Below are positions 1 to 10,211 of a stretch of DNA of 64,000 nt, piece by piece; positions within the stretch are counted from its first letter, which is position 1, and each line of letters starts with the position of its first letter. A program made the translations under genes and the position numbers. Origin of the DNA: Epinephelus fuscoguttatus (lineage: Eukaryota; Chordata; Actinopteri; Perciformes; Serranidae); the NCBI RefSeq assembly GCF_011397635.1, contig NC_064765.1:255001-319000 (forward strand), written 5' to 3'. The notes below the pieces were generated by a model. The model searched no databases. It was given only the letters and a program-made list of their open reading frames with translations, and was not told the DNA's origin.

Positions 1-2
1 AT

Positions 3-437
3 TGTAAAGTTTTATCTAAAGACACTCTTAAGGTAATATGTCATAGTCTAATCTATAGTCACATTAGTTATTGCTGTGCAGTGTGGGGTAATGCAGCTCT
101 GAGAGATATGAGGAGGCTGCAGATTACATTAAACAAGGCAGCTAGAATGGTCTTAAGATGTGGGTTTGAAAAAGCAGTAAGTGAACTTCATGCTATGATG
201 GGATGGCCCACAGTAGTAGAGCATGTGAGACAACATTCTATTGCACTAATTTCAAAGATTCAAAAGTTTAGCAAGCCAGTGAGTATCAAGGACAAGTTGT
301 TATTAGTGCGTGAAAAACATCAAGTCAACGTTAGAATAAGAGATAAAAATCATTATGTATTACCAAAAATAAAAACTGAAATGGGAAGGCGGACTTTCAT
401 TTTCAGAACCATTAAATTATGGAATTCATTACAATAA
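3..437 (+). pseudogene. LINE reverse transcriptase, C-terminal fragment
   Basis: An open frame runs from the window edge to the TAA at 435-437. It ends in the typical post-RT region of LINE ORF2 proteins: a YCCAVWGNA-type segment, then LNKAARMVLR about 30 residues later, and FRTIKLWNSLQ at the C-terminus. These correspond to the thumb and C-terminal region seen in many fish LINE polymerases. The catalytic palm motifs would lie upstream, outside the window. The frame is intact here, but nothing shows the whole element is active. Confidence 0.75.
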
Positions 438-670
438 TTACTCAGGAGCGGTTTGGCAGTTGGATTGTTGACTGTAGGATTTGTATTTGTATTTTAAATG
501 TTGTTATTATCACAATATTATATTGCAAGTAGGTTTGCACAGTAGTGGTATTTCTGTGAATGAATATCTCATTCACATGAATATTTCATTTCATACATGC
601 ATTTGTTTGAATGAATGTGTGTATATATGTAGACATATATGGTACTCAAATTGTGCTAATATATTTTGGC

Positions 671-671
671 T

Positions 672-713
<42 letters not shown>

Positions 714-745
714 GTGTGTGTGCGTGAGTGTGTGTGCGTGAGTGA
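671..745. repeat. (GT)n microsatellite in LINE 3' UTR
   Basis: A run of GT dinucleotides with a few GC/GA interruptions, inside the LINE 3' UTR. Confidence 0.95.
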
Positions 746-890
746 GTGAATCTATATATGTATATGATTATATGTTTAAGTGTTATGATTACTGTATGTT
801 TAATTGTTTTTAATCTTGATGTGGACTCTTGGAAGATTAGCCAATGGCTAAAAGAGATCCAAATAAAATCAAATCAAATCATCATCACCA

Positions 891-1439
891 TCATCATCAT
901 CATCGAGGGTCACACACAGACGACTTGTCAGCTCAGGTGTGACTCGAGGGTCACACAGAGATGCCTGATAAAGACGTGACAGTTGGTCATACCTGAGGTC
1001 ACACATGATGGCAGCTGTCAGAGCTGTGGTGTGTTCAAAGACTGACTGATAGTGCAGGAGTTTTTCTTGTCGACCTGCAGCTGCTCAGGTGTGTTTAGTG
1101 TGAGTTTCTAACAGCTATTTCTGACCCTCCTGAGACACCGTGGGGACAGACAGAAGGGACAGGACACATTCATAGACACACACATGGTTTAAAAAGATTT
1201 AACCAAAAGGCCAGATGTTACAGCAGACTACCCAAGATACAACAACGCATAAACAAACAAACAAACAAACAAAGGTGAGAGTAAAGACCTCTGTGAGATG
1301 TTTACTGATGGTGCTCCTGTTGTTGTTTATAAAGACACAATCGTCTGTTTTTCTGATGATGGTTTTTTTCTCCTCAGGCCGTCGTTCTGCTGAGTCACAC
1401 AGGCGCCATTAAACTTTAATGCAGAGCGGGATGCTCGCC
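891..1439. other. Unassigned intergenic DNA
   Basis: No supportable exon is visible. Short direct repeats of GAGGGTCACACA near 904 and 946 and an AAAC run near 1252-1272 are the only regularities. The short plus-strand frame at 1215-1412 has no recognisable domain. Confidence 0.6.
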
Positions 1440-3854
1440 GACATGCAGACACGCGCCAATTTGCAGAGATGCTTCCCAACATGCAAAGACACTCACTGAC
1501 ATGCAGAGACCCTTCCCAACATGCAGAGACCCTTCCCAACATGCAAAGACACTCACTGACATGCAGAGACTCTTCCCAACATGCAGAGACGCTTCCCAAC
1601 ATGCAAAGACACTCACTGACATGCAGAGACTCTTCCCAACATGCAGAGACGCTTCCCAACATGCAGAGACCCTTCCCAACATGCAGAGACGCTTCCCAAC
1701 ATGCAGAGACCCTTCCCAACATGCAGAGACGCTTCCCAACATGCAGAGACACTCACCGACATGCAGAGACCCTTCCCAACATGCAAAGACACTCACTGAC
1801 ATGCAGAGACTCTTCCCAACATGCAGAGACGCTTCCCAACATGCAGAGACGCTCACCGACATGCAGAGACACTCACTGACATGCAGAGACGCTTCCCAAC
1901 ATGCAGAGACGCTCACCGACATGCAGAGACACTCACCGACATGCAGAGACCCTTCCCAACATGCAGAGACACTCACCGACATGCAGAGACCCTTCCCAAC
2001 ATGCAGAGACCCTTCCCAACATGCAAAGACACTCACTGACATGCAGAGACTCTTCCCAACATGCAGAGACGCTTCCCAACATGCAGAGACCCTTCCCAAC
2101 ATGCAAAGACACTCACTGACATGCAGAGACGCTTCCCAACATGCAGAGACCCTTCCCAACATGCAGAGACGCTCACTGACATGCAGAGACACTCACCGAC
2201 ATGCAGAGACCCTTCCCAACATGCAGAGACACTCACTGACATGCAGAGACCCTTCCCAACATGCAGAGACGCTCACCGACATGCAGAGACACTCACCGAC
2301 ATGCAGAGACCCTTCCCAACATGCAGAGACCCTTCCCAACATGCAGAGACGCGCCAATTTGCAGAGATGCTTCCCAACATGCAAAGACACTCACTGACAT
2401 ACAGAGACCCTTCCCAACATGCAGAGATGCTTCCCAACATGCAAAGACACTCACTGACATGCAGAGACTCTTCCCAACATGCAGAGACGCTTCCCAACAT
2501 GCAAAGACCCTTCCCAACATGCAGAGACGCTTCCCAACATGCAGAGACACTCACCGACATGCAGAGACCCTTCCCAACATGCAAAGACACTCACTGACAT
2601 GCAGACACTCTTCCCAACATGCAGAGACGCTTCCCAACATGCAGAGACGCTTCCCAACATGCAGAGACCCTTCCCAACATGCAGAGACACTCACCGACAT
2701 GCAGAGACCCTTCCCAACATGCAGAGACACTCACCGACATGCAGAGACCCTTCCCAACATGCAGAGACCCTTCCCAACATGCAAAGACACTCACTGACAT
2801 GCAGAGACTCTTCCCAACATGCAGAGACGCTTCCCAACATGCAGAGACCCTTCCAACATGCAAAGACACTCACCGACATGCAGAGACGCTTCCCAACATG
2901 CAGAGACCCTTCTCAACATGCAGAGACACTCACCGACATGCAGAGACCCTTCCCAACATGCAGACACTCGCCGACATGCAGAGACGCTTCCCAACATGCA
3001 GAGACCCTTCCCAACATGCAGAGACACTCACCAACATGCAGAGACACTCACCGACATGCAGAGACCCTTCCCAACATGCAAAGACGCTTCCCAACATGCA
3101 GAGACCCTTCCCAACATGCAGAGACCCTTCCCAACATGCAGAGACACTCACCGACATGCAGAGACGCTTCCCAACATGCAGAGACCCTTCTCAACATGCA
3201 GAGACACTCACTGACATGCAGAGACCCTTCCCAACATGCAGACACTCGTCGACATGCAGAGACGCTCACCAACATGCAGAGACACTCGCCGACATGCAGA
3301 GACACTTCCCAACATGCAGAGACACTCACCGACATGCAGAGACCCTTCCCAACATGCAGAGACACTCACCGACATGCAGAGACACTCGCCGACATGCAGA
3401 GACACTCACCGACATGCAGAGACACTCACCGACATGCAGAGACCCTTCCCAACACACAGAGACCCTTCCCAACATGCAGAGACACTCACCGACATGCAGA
3501 GATGCTTCCCAACATGCAGAGACACTCGCCGACATGCAGAGACCCTTCCCAACATGCAGAGACACTCACTGACATGCAGAGACACTCACCGGCATGCAGA
3601 GACGCTTCCCAACATGCAGAGACACTCACTGACATGCAGAGACACTTCCCAACATGCAGAGACACTCGCCGACATGCAGAGACACTCACCGACATGCAGA
3701 GACCCTTCCCAACATGCAGAGACCCTTCCAAACATGCAGAGATGCTTCCCAACATGCAGACCCTTCCCAACATGCAGAGATGCTTCCCAACATGCAGACA
3801 CTTCCCAACATGCAGAGATGCTTCCCAACATGCAGACACTTCCCAACATGCAGT
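1440..3854. repeat. 20-bp minisatellite, about 120 copies
   Basis: A strict 20-bp tandem array. Two main monomer types share the core ACATGCAGAGAC and differ in the remaining 8 bases (CCTTCCCA or GCTTCCCA versus ACTCACCG or ACTCACTG). The monomer order looks irregular, as in minisatellite variant-repeat maps. A rarer variant (GCGCCAATTTGCAGAGATG) occurs at both 1454 and 2350, which implies a block duplication of about 0.9 kb. The 20-bp unit contains no stop codon in any frame, so long open frames appear on both strands; these are composition artefacts. The right end decays into AGATGCTTCCCAACATGC-type units after 3740. Confidence 0.97.
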
Positions 3855-4440
3855 CAGGAAGTCCAAATAAAGTCTGGAAAGTGGATCTGTACGTGAAAGA
3901 GTGAGGATGAATCCACTCTGCTGCAGCCCTCCTCCTCCTGTTGTTGTTGTGTTACAGTGTGAGGTCATGATGTCAACAAGTCAGAATGTTACCATGTTCA
4001 CGATAGGAATGTTTGTCACCTCATTAAAGGTACAGCAGTTTGGTCATGGACGTTACATCATGTCTCACCTGAGCTGCTCTGTGTGAACTGTACCTGAGAC
4101 TCTTCATCATCTGCGTCATCGTTACATCTCAGTGTGATCATGACTGATGTGACACATCTTTAACTGATATTAATGTTTTCAGGTCTACAAACATGTTAAG
4201 TTGCTGACTCTGCCCACAGCATGACGTCACCGAGTTTACCTGTCAGACTCCGGCCTGATTCCCCAAACTGAGGATGGACGTCTGCTGAAGGTAACACACT
4301 GAACACACACCTCAGACCGCCTCACTCCAAACTGTCCCAACTGTCCCTTTAGATCAGAGGTCCCTCTTCAGTCATCAGAGTCACATGATGTTACAACATG
4401 TTGTTGAACTGGTTTTCTGTCTCTTTCGGGGCAGTGAAAG
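3855..4440. other. Unassigned sequence between minisatellite and cdca4 3' end
   Basis: No convincing exon, domain or repeat is seen. It lies just beyond the inferred cdca4 poly(A) site, so it is probably intergenic. Confidence 0.5.
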
Positions 4441-4467
4441 GACACCACACGGAGGATAGTTGCACCT

Positions 4468-4473
4468 TTTATT
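4468..4473 (-). other. Probable cdca4 poly(A) signal (AATAAA)
   Basis: The minus strand reads AATAAA here, 2.2 kb downstream of the cdca4 stop codon. The intervening DNA (4474-6679) has no competing gene. This would make a roughly 2.2-kb 3' UTR. Cleavage would fall near 4450. Other AATAAA hexamers on this strand could be used, so the position is an inference. Confidence 0.4.
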
Positions 4474-4640
4474 ATAAAAAATATTTACAAAGATGCTACA
4501 ATGGTTTTGTAATTTTTCCTGGATATAAAAAATGCATACATTTTACAAGGTAATTAGTCTTTGAAGTTCTAGCTCCCATTCAGACCAGAGTGACATCCTT
4601 CAGGAGTGTTGTTGTGGTGTTACAGGATTCAGCGTGTGGT

Positions 4641-4645
<5 letters not shown>

Positions 4646-4682
<37 letters not shown>
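4646..4682. repeat. (GT)n microsatellite
   Basis: Pure GT run, within the inferred cdca4 3' UTR. Confidence 0.95.
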
Positions 4683-4684
<2 letters not shown>

Positions 4685-6195
4685 GCCTGAGTTTCATCTC
4701 TTCATCACCATGGTAACCAACCAGGTCTCATCTTCCACATCTTCAGGAGAAAGGCAACTGTTTGCATAAAAGGACTTAAAGGACATTAGAGTCGTCTACA
4801 ATCAATCAAACACGTCTGACAGAGCTGCATAGAGACTGGAACAACCCGGTTATTAATTATTACTAATAATAAAGAGCTGAGGAGGAAACACTGCAGATTC
4901 ATTTGGACAATTTGATGGGGCCTGCTGATCAATAATCAATACTATGGCATGGTCTGTACCTGGAGAGAATAAATACAATAAATAAAAACAATAAATTAGG
5001 ACAGAAGTCTTCATCTGCACAGAAAGAAATATGGCTTGTTGATGCAGTAATTATTATTATTAATATTAATATTATCACCCCGGGGTTTCTCCAAATGCTT
5101 CAGGTCATCAGGTGTGAATGTAAAGCAGGACAGAGGACAGAGGACAGAGGACACGTCCTCACAGGTGTCCATCCTGCGTGTAAAGCTTTAGAGAATGTGA
5201 ACGTGTGACGATGTCGCCGCACCCGTCAGATACCAAACCACAGGAAGACGCCGTCTCGCTCCTGTCTGGCTACATTAAAATCTTAAAAACCGCTGAGCAG
5301 GGAGGAAACATAAAAACAAGAAGAATATCAAATGATACTTGCAAAAATCCCCCCGCTGCTGTATAATGCAAAAAATATATTTGTATTTACAGGTAGGTAC
5401 ATTTCCATAGACTCCATCATAACTGCTCACATCTGTAGGAAAATATCTTCACTCATAGATTTCATTTACACTTTGTTCTGCGTGTGATGTAGTGTGACCA
5501 TGACCAGGTGTTCCTCAGTCCATGTGACAATAAATAGAGATGGACAGACGTAAACATGGAGACAACGTAAAGAAGAATGCATCATGGGATACTAATTATC
5601 TCCGCCCTCTCACACAGCGACAGAGTTTGGGTTCAAACAACAGGGTGGGAAACTAACGGACTCGTTCACATCACCGTTGACACTGAGACTGTTAGAAAGT
5701 CAAAGATGGAGGTCCAACACCTGCTGACACACCTGTTACACCTGGATTACTGTGTCTACATCCGTTTTTTAAACACAGAAAGTCCTCTTTAAAACAGGAG
5801 ATAGACTTGTGTCCCACTGTCGACTCTGCAGCAGATCAGTGCGCCTTTTTTTGGTGTGTCATGTCAACGTCATAGACAGGTCAAAGAACAGGTAAACAGT
5901 AAACACGCTGAGACTACAGGAAAACAAATTTTACTGTGGATTCAGTCTGTCTCTCACACTCAGTGAAGACTCATACGCACCGATGTCTGAGCACTGCTGG
6001 GCGGAGACAGACCATATTTTGTGGTGGCGTGTCGTTGCATCTCGCCGGTTAAGGGGCTAAAATTAGCGCGTTCACCCAGACGTTGTGTTTTACATTAATG
6101 ACTGGAGCTAATAAATACTGATGACCACTGCAGAGTCATGTGACCCAGGAGTGAACACTGATTGTAACCTTTCTCGTTACATTAAAAGGCCAGAT

Positions 6196-6467
6196 GTTAG
6201 CAGGTGTTGGTTAGGTGTTAGCAGGTGTTAGCAGGTGTTGTTTCAGGTGTCAGCAGGTGTTGTTTCAGGTGTTAGCAGGTGTTGGTCAGGTGTTAGCAAG
6301 TGTTGTTTCAGGTGTTGGTCAGGTGTTAGCAGATGTTAGCAGGTGTTGGTCAGGTGTTGGTCAGGTGTTAGCAGGTGTTGTTTCAGGTGTTGGTCAGGTG
6401 TTAGCAGATGTTAGCAGGTGTTGGTCAGGTGTTGTTTCAGGTGTTGGTCAGGTGTTGGTGTGCTCTC
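6196..6467. repeat. Small minisatellite, CAGGTGTTAG / CAGGTGTTGG units
   Basis: About 27 short units built on CAGGTGTT with AGCAGGTGTT, GGTCAGGTGTT and GTTTCAGGTGTT variants, of 10-13 bp. A block containing the rarer AGCAGATGTT appears twice (about 6326 and 6400), showing local duplication. It lies within the inferred cdca4 3' UTR, so it would be transcribed if that UTR is as long as proposed. Confidence 0.9.
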
Positions 6468-6679
6468 TGTGCAGTGGAAAAGGGGTTACAGTTGGAGCAG
6501 GTTAACTCCGCCTCTAACAGCCGGTCCTAAAACGTGTCTCGCCGTCAGTTTCCCACCCTGTGTCAAACCTCCACCCGTCTCAGCGTGTAACAACAGCACA
6601 TACAGAACATGCACACGTGTACTGTGCATAGTCTGAAGAGTCTGAGGGATCAGCGCGGGCCGCAGGACCGTCCCAGCTC

Positions 6680-7609
6680 TCAGGAGCCAACTATGATCTC
6701 CATGATGTGGTCCAGTTCATTCAGGTCCGACCTGCAGCTGGAGCTGGAGCTGAGCGCCGTGGGCCCGTGAGACGAAAGGCTCTCCAGCAGGTCATATGGC
6801 CCCATCTTGGGGGCACTCTGCATACCTGTCAGCACCGTATCCAGGTCATAGTAGGACGGGTCCACGTCTGAAAACAGTTCGTCCAGCGCTGGGTCAGGGG
6901 GCGGAGCTGGGTGCTTGATCTCAAAGGTCCCAAAAACCTGCTCCCCTGTCCTGGAGTCTGCACTCAGGTGGTCCTGCTCTCCGTCCTCTCCCTCGGACAC
7001 ACACTCCTCACTGTCCTCCTCCTCGTCCTCCTCGCACTCACCGTCCTCCTCTTCCTCCTCCCAGCAGGGCCCCATGCCAAATGGTCCTGCCAGGTAAGAG
7101 GATGAGGACAGCTGGGGGGAGACGGGCGACAGAGTGGACATGGTGACCTCCGTCTCCACATCTCCCTCCATCACCACCTCCTCAGCGTGGTAGCCTTCCT
7201 CCAGGCCAACCACCGAGAAAGGCTTTGGGCTCTGCCCGGCCTGCGCCGCCGCATCTGTCTGCCGACACAGCACCTCTGTGGCCACCAGGCGGTCTGCAGG
7301 ACACTGGGCGGCCGCCAGAGCCTGGGTCATGATCTGCCAGGTGCCGTCCTGGGTCATCTCCTCCTGGATCTGCCGCACCGTGTTGGCGATGAGCACCGAG
7401 CGGCACAGGTTGGGCTCCACCAGCATGTGGCACAGCTGCAGCTTGATGAGCGACATGTCAAGCAGCGACTGCCGCTGAAGGCTGTAAGAGGACGTCAGCG
7501 TCCGAGCCGCCACAGTCACCGCAGCTGAAGCCGCCGGGATCTGGTCGCCACTGGAGACTGGCTCCTCCCCGGAGTCGGAGAACTTGCGCTTGGTGCCCTT
7601 CGGGAACAT
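6680..7609 (-). CDS. cdca4: Cell division cycle-associated protein 4 (SERTA-domain transcription cofactor)
   Basis: A 309-aa protein in one coding exon. CDCA4 is a nuclear SERTA-domain protein of the TRIP-Br family, reported to influence E2F-dependent transcription and proliferation. Visible features: an N-terminal KRKF basic motif (residues 7-10), as in other SERTAD proteins; the SERTA domain at about 42-90, containing SLQRQSLLDMSLIKLQLCHM and VRQIQEEMTQDGTW, which match CDCA4 rather than SERTAD1-3; an acidic Glu/Asp run (about 180-205); and a C-terminal block with LFSDVDPSYYDLDTVLTGM and a terminal ELDHIMEII motif. It is longer than the mammalian protein as I recall it (about 240 aa), mostly from the acidic linker. 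The ATG sits 9 bases after a good splice acceptor (AG at 7619-7620), so a 5' UTR exon lies upstream. This is the only member of the family in the window. Confidence 0.95.
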   Translation of the reverse strand: MFPKGTKRKFSDSGEEPVSSGDQIPAASAAVTVAARTLTSSYSLQRQSLLDMSLIKLQLCHMLVEPNLCRSVLIANTVRQIQEEMTQDGTWQIMTQALAAAQCPADRLVATEVLCRQTDAAAQAGQSPKPFSVVGLEEGYHAEEVVMEGDVETEVTMSTLSPVSPQLSSSSYLAGPFGMGPCWEEEEEDGECEEDEEEDSEECVSEGEDGEQDHLSADSRTGEQVFGTFEIKHPAPPPDPALDELFSDVDPSYYDLDTVLTGMQSAPKMGPYDLLESLSSHGPTALSSSSSCRSDLNELDHIMEIIVGS

Positions 7610-8144
7610 GTTGTGTCTCTGTGATGATGGTGAGGAGACAGAAAGTCAGTCAGACATCCGACAGGGCGTTAATCACACTAACACTGAACGCACACACAAA
7701 CATTACACGCAAACCACACCTCTGAACGTCATTAGCATAGTGACCTTAAGGTTAGGATGACGTCAGAGTGTGATGTCATGAGACAGGAGAGAGCTACGAT
7801 CTGCTCGACAGCAGCTGTGACTCTATAAAATTAACCTCTACAGGAAACAGGAAGTAGTTTGTTTTACTCTTACAGTTTGCTCTACCTTTCCTGTTGAGAC
7901 GCACAAAGCTACGCAGCTCGGCCCCGCCCACAACGCTTCAAGTCCTTTAGTACGACGACGTGCGTTTGTTCAGCAGTGTTTCTGCCCATGTCAGACTCCT
8001 GCTGGGCGGGACAAGCACGCTGTCACAGACTGTCGAGCATCCCAAAATAACACGCAGAGTGACACCAAATACACACTCTGTGACATCAGCAGCTCGCTGA
8101 CACCACCGCCAACCACTGAGGGTTAAACAGGAGATCAGGTTTCT

Positions 8145-8147
<3 letters not shown>

Positions 8148-8177
<30 letters not shown>
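8148..8177. repeat. (CA)n microsatellite
   Basis: Pure CA run. A 16-base G homopolymer follows at 8217-8232. Confidence 0.95.
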
Positions 8178-8180
<3 letters not shown>

Positions 8181-8540
8181 CCAGTTCAACAAGATTTACA
8201 CTTTCTCTTCACAGCGGGGGGGGGGGGGGGGGTTGGGGGGTGTCAAGTCAACTTCCTGATTGCACAGCGAACACTCGTCCTGCCAACAGACAAGTTCCTC
8301 CAACTCCCAGAAATCATCTGCAGACTAGATGTCAGAGGTCAGTTCACACACACATCTGTCTCCCTGAAGGACAACATGAGAGAAAACACACGGCACAGTC
8401 AGGAGAACACAGGTGACACACGGGTGACACACAGGTACAGTGACATATCTCTGAACACCTTATGTCTGAGCATTATGGGGTTAACTCTAATCTCTGCAGA
8501 TTAACATTAGCTTTCTTTATTTTCTTTAATGTAATACAGA

Positions 8541-10211
8541 CTGAGATCAGACAGACAGGTATGAGTCATCTGTAACAGACAGACAGGTATGAGTCATCTG
8601 TAACAGAAAGACAGGTATGAGTCATCTGTAACAGACAGACGGTATGATACACCTGCAACAGACAGACAGGTATGAGTCATCTGTAACAGACAGACGGTAT
8701 GATACACCTGCAACAGACAGACAGGTATGAGTCATCTGTAACAGACCAACAAATATGATACACCTGCAACAGACAGACAGGTATGAGTCATCTGTAACAG
8801 ACAGACAGGTATGATACACCTGCAACAGACAGAGAGGTATGAGTCACCTGTAACAGACAGACAGGTATGATACACCTGCAACAGACAGACAGGTATAAGT
8901 CACCTGTAACAGACAGACAGGTATGATACACCTGCAACAGACAGACAGGTATGAGTCACCTGTAACAGACAGACAGGTACGATACACCTGCAACAGACAG
9001 ACAGGTATGAGTCATCTGTAACAGATAGACAGGTACGATACACCTGCAACAGACAGGTATGAGTCATCTGTAACAGATAGACAGGTACGATACACCTGCA
9101 ACAGACAGGTATGAGTCATCTGTAACAGATAGACAGGTACGATACACCTGCAACAGACAGGTATGAGTCATCTGTAACAGACCGACAAATATGATACACC
9201 TGTAACAAACAGACAGGTATAAGTCACCTGTAACAGACAGACAGGTATGATACACCTGCAACAGACAGACAGGTATGAGTCACCTGTAACAAACAGACAG
9301 GTATAAGTCACCTGTAACAGATAGACAGGTATGATACACCTGCAACAGACAGACAGGTATGAGTCACCTGTAACAGACAGACAGGTATGATACACCTGCA
9401 ACAGACAGACAGGTATGATACACCTGCAACAGACAGACAGGTATAAGTCACCTGTAACAGACAGACAGGTATGATACACCTGCAACAGACAGAGAGGTAT
9501 GAGTCACCTGTAACAGACAGACAGGTATGATACACCTGTAACAGACAGACAGGTATGAGTCATCTGTAACAGACCGACAAATATGATACACCTGTAACAG
9601 ACAGACAGGTATAAGTCACCTGTAACAGACAGACAGGTATGATACCCCTGCAACAGACACACAGGTATGATACACCTGCAACAGACAGACAGGTATGATA
9701 CACCTGTAACAGACAGACAGGTATAAGTCACCTGTAACAGACAGACAGGTATGATACACCTGCAACAGACAGAGAGGTATGAGTCATCTGTAACAGACAG
9801 ACAGGTATGAGTCACCTGTAACAGACAGAGAGGTACGATACACCTGCAACAGACAGACAGGTATGAGTCACCTGTAACAGACAGACAGGTACGATACACC
9901 TGCAACAGACAGAGAGGTATGAGTCACCTGTAACAGACAGACAGGTACGATACACCTGCAACAGACAGACAGGTATGAGTCATCTGTAACAGACAGACAG
10001 GTACGATACACCTCTAACAGACAGACAGGTATGAGTCATCTGTAACAGACCGACAAATATGATACACCTGCAACAGACAGACAGGTATGAGTCATCTGTA
10101 ACAGACCGACAAATATGATACACCTGCAACAGACAGACAGGTATGATACACCTGTAACAGACCGACAAATATGATACACCTGTAACAAACAGGCAGATAT
10201 GATACACCTAC
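8541..10211. repeat. 28-bp minisatellite with two alternating half-units, about 60 copies
   Basis: The units share ACAGACAGACAGGTATGA and differ in the remainder: type A carries GTCATCTGTA or GTCACCTGTA, type B carries TACACCTGCA. A and B often alternate, giving a 56-bp higher-order unit. Deleted units occur, including 20-bp forms at 9046-9160 and a CCGACAAATATG variant recurring at 9182, 9574, 10050, 10108 and 10161. Type A units contain TGAGTCA, the AP-1 consensus; I count about 23 by eye. The array lies in the inferred first intron of cdca4. Confidence 0.95.

Larger units (their letters stand above)
1..890 (+). mobile_element. 3' end of a non-LTR retrotransposon (LINE)
   Basis: A LINE 3' end that continues past the left edge. 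It consists of the C-terminal part of a reverse-transcriptase ORF (3-437), an AT-rich 3' UTR interrupted by a GT dinucleotide run, and a terminal tail near 860-885 of short AATCA repeats following AATAAA. Such short tandem tails are typical of non-LTR elements copied by target-primed reverse transcription. The clade is not certain; the ORF end resembles CR1/Jockey/I-like groups. The 5' part lies outside the window, so completeness cannot be judged. Confidence 0.75.

Noticed and set aside
1501-3870. Long open frames up to 463 codons with 20-residue periodicity
   Set aside because: They occur in several frames and on both strands of the same 20-bp array and follow its period exactly. No splice, domain or start context supports a gene.
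7182-7528. Overlapping frames on both strands of the cdca4 coding exon
   Set aside because: GC-rich shadow frames of a clearly identified gene.
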